From: Brachionus plicatilis
Lineage: Eukaryota > Rotifera > Eurotatoria > Ploima > Brachionidae
Length of the DNA stretch: 64,000 nt
Assembly (NCBI GenBank): GCA_010279815.1
Contig: QEOQ01000253.1
Coordinates: 1,345,896-1,409,895, forward strand
Reading direction: 5' to 3'
Position numbers and translations under genes: made by a program. Each line of letters opens with the position of its first letter. Position 1 is the first letter of the stretch. The notes below the pieces were generated by a model that was not told the DNA's origin, did not search any database, and was given only the letters and a program-made list of their open reading frames with translations. Shown one piece after another: positions 56,759 through 64,000 of this stretch.

Positions 56759-59700
56759 TTATTCTTGTACAATATTGATCTCAATGGTCCGCTTCTCCCA
56801 ATCGTCCACACACAAATTCACTTGTTTTACCCACCGTCGAATCGAATCAGCCTTTTCAGGCGGCATCAAATCATTTTCTTCAATATACTGCTTTACATTA
56901 CTGTATGCATATGAATCATTTACGTCACGTGAAACATGCGACAGTCGGCTTATTGGTCGAGTGGCCTTCAAGTTTTGATGAGAGCCCTTTTTTGAATTGT
57001 TTTGCGAAAGACGCGACGCAGGAAGAGCTGGTGTGTTGCCTACTTTGGCCTCTTCGCTAATCTTCTTTTTTTTCTCATCCAAATCCTCTATGTTTATGTA
57101 CTCCACAATTTGGTCCGAATCATCCGATTCATTATCCAAATTTTGGCCCAGTTTACCTCGACTCTGCTGCTCTTGAGCCTCGTGTCGGTTTGACTTGAAG
57201 CTGGCTGAAATTTTCAAATTACTGGAATGGTCCACTATATGGTCCAAATACTTGTTTAGATTAAGATTGTTTGTTCTCAATATGCTCTGCTTGGGGTGCT
57301 GATTTAACTGGTTCATTTTACTAAATTGACTATTTAAGCTGTTCAAATTGTTCGATGAGGACATAAAGTTGTAGCTTAGTTGGTTCATGCTTCCGTTTAC
57401 ACTCTGATTACTCTGGTTATTCAGCTTGTTCGAGTTGGACAAATTGGTGAAGTAATTGGACAGACTAGTCTTTTCACGGCCCAGTTTAATGGACGACGAT
57501 CGTTGAATATTATTCAGCACATTTATAAAGTCTTTTTTGGTTATGGACTCTTGGGACAAGTGCGGTTGCGGAAGTGTCTGCGGGTTCATGGGTTTGCGGC
57601 TATTGGAAAAATTAAAATGCTGCGTGTGTGCCTGCAGTGGCTGTTTTAAGTTGTTGTTTTCCATATAGGACTTGGTGTATTTCAAGGTTGCCGAGCGTCC
57701 CAGACTCGGCGAAGCCTTTAGGCGTTCGCCTTTGTTGTGGCTTTGCTGGCCAGCGGACGAGTGCATTATGGAGATGGGGGTGCCGTTGATCACACTGGGC
57801 ATCGGACTCGTGAAATTGGATCCTCTCGACGGAGATTTTTCTATCTTGCCACCATTCGATGTGTTGTAGTTGTCGCTGAATATGTTTTTGGTAAACTTGG
57901 TGTACTGGGCCATGTTAGCTTCTTGGTATCGGTTCATAACCGTCGACGAGTTTATTAAGCTGGTGTTGCTTGTGTGAGCCAAGTCTTGTGAGTTGCTGTC
58001 TTAAGTAGAATTTGTTAAAACAATAAAGAAATGGCTTAGAAATATATGGCTTTATTTCATAACTTGTTCATTTAAATCCCTTGAAAATAGAGGAATTTTA
58101 TAAAATATAAAATACTGTTTGCTCAAGATCGATAAACTTTTGAAGATTTTTTAAAAAAATTTGTTAAAAATTTTTTTTTTAAAAAAAGCGATTAAAAATT
58201 TAAAATTAATTTATAATAATTTTAAATCTTTGAATAGAGTCCGAGTTTAATTTAGTAATCGACTGATTAATTAATCAAAAAGTCACTCAATGGACTTTAA
58301 AAAACTTCAAGTCAAAGTCACATAATTAAAATTTTAGGATTTAAATTTTTGAAAACTTATTTTGTTTAATTTGATAGATAGTAGAGATAGTTAGATAATA
58401 ATAGCCGCTTTTGGCCCAAATTCAAACTGAACAAAACAATTATCAAACAAAAAAATCTGCTTTTTGATTATCTTTTTGTGAAGATATATTAACGAAATCG
58501 ATTCGTAATAAATTGAGGCTATGATTCGAGTGTAAATCAAGCTGAAATATTCATTTATCTATGCGTTGAACTATTTTCTAGCTTAGTAGTAACTTTATAC
58601 GGAAAATTTGATCGATGCGCAATAGGCGCCCGAGCTTTTCTAATCAATCATAATTAAGTCTAAATTTAAAAAAAAAAAGTACTTAGGGCTTTCATTCTTT
58701 GGCAAATTTTGGACCAATTTTGACGCGACAATTTTTTCTGACAAAAGAGTCAAACATTCACAATTTAAATTTAACATTAAAAAAAAAAGGTAAATTTATT
58801 TATTTTCAACAAATAATTTAATTATAAAAAACAACAAATTCAATGTCAAAAAAATTTTAGATTTTTTTTGTTCAAACAGTTAGTTAAAAATGTTAATTTG
58901 TTAGAAAAATTGACCGATCGGGTTCAGCACTTAAATGGGCCATAAGGAGATTTCTAAGAAATATTTTATCTAGGTAAATTGAGTTTTTTTAAAGAGAGAG
59001 AGAGAGAGAGTGCTTAGACGCAAAAATACTCTACTAAATTTAAGAGTAAAATACTTGAATTTTGTTTTAGTTGAGGCGAATTAGTGGATTGAATGGTCAA
59101 GTTTGAATTGCGCAATTTGTCCGATGATTGATTTGCCTTATTTTTGAAATAGCAGTTGTTATTCAGCGAGTCAGATGTACTTTTTGTCAAATTTGTCTGA
59201 TTCTGGATCCGACTGGGAAAGAATTTGGAGCCGTGTCGGATTAGATTGCTGGCCCGGACAAAATTTTTATTAAAGTCTTGAGAATTTAGGCTCAACAAAT
59301 GAGACGGCGAAATAGATGGTGTTATCAAAGTTGTAGTGAGCAATGGAATAGTTTGCTTGCTAAATGAAAAAATAAAAAAGATTTTTAAAATCCAAAAATC
59401 TTATTAAATTTGATTTATTAGAAAAGAAATCTTTTAAAAACAGAAGTAATTTGCATTTTAAATTGAGTAGTTTTTGTTTTATTTGATTAGTTTATTGCCA
59501 AAAATCTTACTTTTTGTCAAATAAATTTTTAGTATGCTCCTCAATGAATGTGTGATCGTGGGTTCGATCCGCACTGGTAATCTTATGCGAATCAGAGCCT
59601 TTTGCGGCATAGTTATACTGCATCACTTTAAAGTCAAAACAAAGTATTGAGAAAATATTCTCGACATTTAGCTCCACATCTAGCAAACCAAATCCGGTGC

Positions 59701-60490
59701 TAATTGTAAGCCCAAGACTCTAATTTAATTAGCAAAATAAGTTTTCATTTTCTTCTTCGGCACACAAAACCTAAGTTAAATAATTTCGTGTTGCCATAGA
59801 GTTTTGTCAAAAAAAAGAGATTTTTGTTCACCAGTATTTTATTTATTATATTTCAAGTTTTCAATAGAAGAAAACAAAAGCTAGAGAAACACACAAATCC
59901 CAATAATATTCTCTTATTTATTTATTTATTTTTGGTGAAACTTTTCAAGGAACCATACAAAAATTTACATATTAATTGTAAGCTGGTTCGCTTGAGCTGG
60001 TCGCAAAATCCGCCGACTTAACAATTAATTGTTTGCTCACTATGAATATTTAAGATAAGCTCTAGTGTATTAGTTTAAATAAGAACGCGCCTGCAAGACT
60101 TCCATGTCATGCAACCAGCACAGACCTTTTCATAATAGAACTTTAATTGAAGCCCTTGGATTTGTTTGCCAATAAATTTTCTAAATGTTTTCTAAAATAA
60201 CAAATTGCGAATTTAATTCTTACAGTGGCATAAGCTCTAAATTAAAAGTATAAAAATTGGTGTCAGATAATTAACTTGTTAAAGGTTTAATCTAAATTTC
60301 TTTTCTGATCAATTACCTTGGAAATATTGGATTTAATAAAGAAATAAATTATGTAAACAAATTTTAGAAAGGCCTTGATTTTGGTCTATAAAGTCAGGTG
60401 CTGCGGTTTAAATATAAATTTAAAGTATATTTACTTTGATGTAACGCTACTTTCTCGGATATTCGTATCGATTTGTTTTTCGATTACCAT
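56759..60490 (-). CDS. Low-complexity protein of unknown function (five exons, tentative 5' end)
   Basis: Proposed exons on the minus strand: 60435-60490, 60224-60236 (13 nt), 59511-59719, 59055-59359, 56759-57999. Phases agree and the total is 607 residues. The large last exon (stop at 56759) and the exons at 59055 and 59511 are well supported by non-random coding sequence and splice sites; the first two are less certain. The N-terminal third has ordered sequence (STGFGLLDVELNVENIFSIL, then CFDFKVMQYNYAAKGSDSHK). The centre is Asn/Ser/Gln/Lys-rich and presumably disordered. The C-terminus ends in a compact module, SNVKQYIEENDLMPPEKADS then IRRWVKQVNLCVDDWEKRTI. There is no signal peptide or membrane segment. 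I do not recognise the family; the conserved-looking ends with a disordered middle suggest a cytoplasmic scaffold or regulator, which is inference only. Confidence 0.6.
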
Positions 60491-63445
60491 TTAATGATTC
60501 TAAAAATAAAAAGTAAATTTTTTAAAAAATTTTATTTTTACAAATTTCTTTGTTAATTTAAATATTTTTCTCCGAGTTATGATGGTTGCTAGTTTTACCA
60601 TTTTTTTGTTGTTCAAGCTTTCATGGTAAACATAATTTGAATACTATTGCTTTTGGCGATTAAAGTTGTTTCTTTCTGTGTTTTGTTCTTAAAATGTTCA
60701 AGTTATTTATTTAAACATAAATGCCTCAGATGAACTTTCTAATCAGCGAATAATTCGAAATTTAATGTATCTTTTAATGGTAAATGATCATTTTTTTAAG
60801 GAGTAAAAATCATGTTTTTTTATTTACATTAGCCATCATTTTTAAAAAATGTATTTGAATGTTCGAATTCTTGAACTGATAATAAGAATCGGCTTACAAG
60901 AGATTTTTAAATAAATATTAAAATGAAACTTATAATTTTTCTATCCAAAGCTCTTTCAATTTCAATTAATGTTAACTTTTATTATGAACTAATTTAGCTT
61001 TCTAAAAACATTAAATAATTCTTTTATGAAATTCAAATAAAAATTTTAATATTTTGTGCACTTTGACTAATTGAAAAATCAATATATGGTCTTCTCAATT
61101 ATACAAATATAAAATTTGATGTTTTTTTTCATGAATTAAATTTAATTAGGCTATTAATCAATGATTAATACTCTTTATTATCTAGCAGAAACATATTTTA
61201 TCTAAGAAACGTTTTTTTAAAATCCCAATAAAATAAATGTAAATAATTCATTATGTAATAATACAAAATAATAATAATTAATTGTTTGAATAAATACTTC
61301 TTAATTAAGTCTTCTGATTTTCTATAAAAGAAATTTATAAATAGCGTCATAAAATAGAAAACATACTTTCTAGGCAAAAAGTTTATTATTTTTAGAAACT
61401 CATAATTAAATTAAAAATTTAAATTAATAAGTTAAAAATAGAATAAAATAGCTAAGTTTTGAATTTTGATTTTATTTAAAAAATTAAAATAAATTTTAAC
61501 TGCTGTTTAATTAAAAAATCTATTGATCTTAATCTCATTTTAAATTCATTTATTCCATAAATTTATTAAAGAACTTTTTGTATATTTTGTTTTCAATTCA
61601 TTAAGTAATTATGATACTCATAAAGTAATTAAATTATTTATATTTGGTGTTTATTTTTTTTGCTTTGTTTTTGAAAAATTTTTTTAGGTAAACCCGTGCA
61701 TTTTTTAGATAATTATTTTTAGCCTAGCAAAAAAAGCGAATTATTAAAAAATCATATTTTTACAACAATTTTAATTCTTCATTCATTAATAAATTTAAAA
61801 TAAATTATTTTTTAAGTGAAGAAAAAGATATTAATTAAAAAAATTTAATTTTTTAAAATAAAGGTTTTTAGTCACTAATTAAGGTTCTTATTGATGTTTT
61901 TCATTTTGATTTTTGAACACTGAATGATAACGTTAACTTTCTTTTTAATTAATCTATTAATTTTTTTGTGAAATATTTTAGTTAAAAATGATAAGCTAAT
62001 TTTGATATGGTAAATTATTAGTATTTAACAGAATACATTGAATTTTTTTTTTGAAAACTGTAAAGTTTAAATTTTCAAAATTTCTATACTGCTTTAATAA
62101 ACTGAATTCAATAAATTTTTTTATTACCTAGATTAACTAAAAATTTTCTCATTTATAAAATTTTTTTTATAAAAGTAAAACTACACAGTTTTCTAATTTT
62201 TTAATTAAAATATTTAAAAAAATTCAAAATTTTGAACAAAATAAATTTAAAAAATTATAAAAATTTAAATTTTTATAAAATTGGCAGGATTTAAAATCAT
62301 CAAACAAGTATGTTAAACTTATAAGCCACTCGTTTGCTTATTTATTTTTCAATAAACAATAAACTAAAATCTAATGTTTTATTCAATAAAAAATTCGAAT
62401 AAAGATCAATTGATCATCGAAAATTATTGATTTTCGTTTTCATTTAATTTACAATCACTTAATTCAATTTTAATTTACAAATTAGATGACCAACTTTTTA
62501 TGCTTTACCAAACATCTTCATAATTTATTTTTTCATTAGCAAAAATTTATTTTATATCATTTGAGTTAATTTTCAAATTTTCAGTGAAAGCACAAAAAAG
62601 CAAGATTTCAATGTTTGCTTCCTCTATCTTTTCTATATATAGATTTTGAAAAAGACTAATAATACCAAAACAATAGAATTGATAGATGTCTAAAAATATG
62701 AAAAGTTTATTTTGAATACACAAAAGATTTTTGGTAATGCGTCAAGGTCAAAACCCTTTTAAGGATTTTAGTTTTTAAAAAGTTAGTTTAAATCTGAAAA
62801 ATTCAGTGTTGAATTTTATTAGTTTTATTTTGGACTTTAATTGAGGCTCATTGGATGAAGCACAGCAGGTTTTATTATTCAGACTTTTTCTATCAGAAAC
62901 AGTGAATTAGAAAGATCATTTTTGATTTAACAGAAAATGCAAGATGATGTATTAATTTATCAAAAAACTAAGTAATAGAAAATTAATAAAATTAAACGAA
63001 AATCATAGAATAAATTTTAATAAAAAAATTTTTCATAGAAATTATGCTAAAAACTTTAAATTAAAGATTGAAAAATTAAAGATGGATTGGTTTAAAAATT
63101 TTTTAACCCTCAAATTTTAAATGTATTTACGTTTTTTTAAGTCTTGAAATACATTTTTTTTCAATTAAAATTTTAGTTTATCGTAGATTTAAGTTAAATT
63201 TTAAAATATTTTATCAATTTGTTGTCAATGAAAAATCAAGAGAGATTAATATTCTGAAAAAAAATGGGAAATTTTTTTGAATTATTTTTCAATATTTAAT
63301 CCCTTAAAAAATTCAATGAAAATAACTCTATGAATTAATAATTCTACGAAAAAAATCTATGAATTGAATTTTTATTTAACAAAGGCTTTAAATTTTTTTT
63401 TAAATTATAACTGAACCCACCTATTTTGAAAAAATAATATCAGTT
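60491..63445. other. AT-rich intergenic, nothing identified
   Basis: Almost 3 kb of extremely AT-rich DNA with no exon-like frame, RNA gene or bounded repeat that I can see. It includes the promoter region of the minus-strand gene ending at 60490. Confidence 0.5.
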
Positions 63446-63860
63446 AAGATATTTAACTCCATGATGTCGTATGATATCAAGCCTAGAGAAAACAGTCTTG
63501 GCATGGTCTTGTATAACCTTTGGGTCCATATTGCTCAGGCAAGTGCGAATTTTGTTTTCGAGGTGCTTAAGATTTTTTGGCCTTCCAAAAACCCTGATAA
63601 ACTTTAGCTTTCAAATTTCCACTAAAATCTTCAATTGGTCGTGTTTTTGGTACGTTTGCTGGATTCACTTCTTTGGCAACATACCTTACATTTTTATCTA
63701 ACATATAATTCTGTACCATATTCGCATAATGAAATGATGCTAAGTCGGGCAAAAATACATAATTGCCATTCTGATAATATTCTTTAATCTTTGGTTCAAG
63801 TCGTTTTTTAATACACTCTCCAAGATAGACATGTTGCCCCGATTTATGATTGAAATAGGC
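63446..63860 (-). pseudogene. DD37E Tc1/mariner transposase fragment, frameshifted
   Basis: The antisense frame reads YLGECIKKRLEPKIKEYYQN, FLPDLASFHYANMVQNYM and then NPANVPKTRPIEDF. The catalytic Asp (LPDLASFHY) and Glu (PIEDF) are separated by 37 residues, the DD37E arrangement of the Tc1/mariner group. After WKAKKS the frame breaks at an A-run and resumes one base shifted as KHLENKIRTCLSNMDPKVIQ and RLDIIRHHGV. The N-terminal half is missing or too decayed to read. Non-functional. Confidence 0.8.
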
Positions 63861-63958
63861 TCAAAGTCATCACTCAAATTTTTTATAACTCATAAAAAAT
63901 GTTTCTCTCAACTAATCAATAATGTCACCCCTAGTTATTTCAATATCATTTATTTAAA

Positions 63959-64000
63959 CCAGAGTTGTTTAAAAGTCACAAGTCTCAAGTCAAGTCTAAG
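63959..64000. mobile_element. Left end of a hAT-type MITE, cut by the window edge
   Basis: CCAGAGTTGTTTAAAAGTCA followed by CAAGTCTCAAGTCAAGTC matches the left end near 6138 and the AAGTC-rich family described above. The right end lies outside the window. Confidence 0.6.

Noticed and set aside
59555..59600. tRNA-like B-box (GGGTTCGATCC)
   Set aside because: No A-box or acceptor stem pairs with it, and the same bases encode ITSADRTHDH in a well-supported exon on the minus strand.

Overview
The window is animal nuclear DNA: very AT-rich, with multi-exon genes whose introns are mostly 45-85 bp, a full-length metazoan L-type calcium channel, chitin-binding, EGF and ShKT secreted domains, and abundant small DNA transposons. 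The compact introns, AT content and gene style fit a small lophotrochozoan, most likely a monogonont rotifer such as Brachionus. That identification is inference; nothing in the sequence proves the species.

Layout. 0.6-1.4 kb (-): an acidic single-exon orphan gene. 3.7-5.8 kb (+): cytosolic arginyl-tRNA synthetase with one 56-bp intron. 9.8-27.7 kb (+): an L-type (Cav1) voltage-gated calcium channel alpha1 gene. I could read it end to end as 22 coding exons per transcript with matching phases (1,969 codons), including a pair of mutually exclusive 97-nt exons in the C-terminal EF-hand region. 28.0-30.8 kb: a hairpin MITE and a decayed RTE-type LINE split by a piggyBac-like element. 32.1-39.95 kb (+): a seven-exon gene for a secreted mosaic protein (signal peptide, Ig-like pairs, Thr/Ser mucin stalk, Ig pair, five EGF domains, ShKT), with every intron in phase 1. 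40.1-40.8 kb (+): a four-TM protein.

41.9-55.0 kb is an inverted duplication of about 1.76 kb per arm. Each arm carries the same 196-residue peritrophin-A (CBM14) chitin-binding gene and its TATA box. Arm 1 is interrupted by a 1.86-kb hAT-like element with 30-bp minisatellite ends, itself host to two more insertions; arm 2 preserves the empty site. Between the arms lie Tc1 and BED-finger relics, a conspicuously GC-rich RNase H fragment, and a second four-TM gene (-). 56.8-60.5 kb (-): a low-complexity protein gene of unknown function with conserved-looking ends, which I assembled from five exons. 60.5-64 kb is AT-rich intergenic sequence ending in a broken DD37E transposase and the start of a hAT-type MITE.

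The genes are not an operon or pathway. They are independently transcribed units embedded in transposon-rich intergenic DNA. The clearest points of novelty are the duplicated EF-hand exon in an L-type channel, the Ig-mucin-EGF-ShKT secreted mosaic, and the nested transposon and inverted-repeat structure around the chitin-binding genes. All exon joins are read from splice consensus and phase; no transcript evidence was available.
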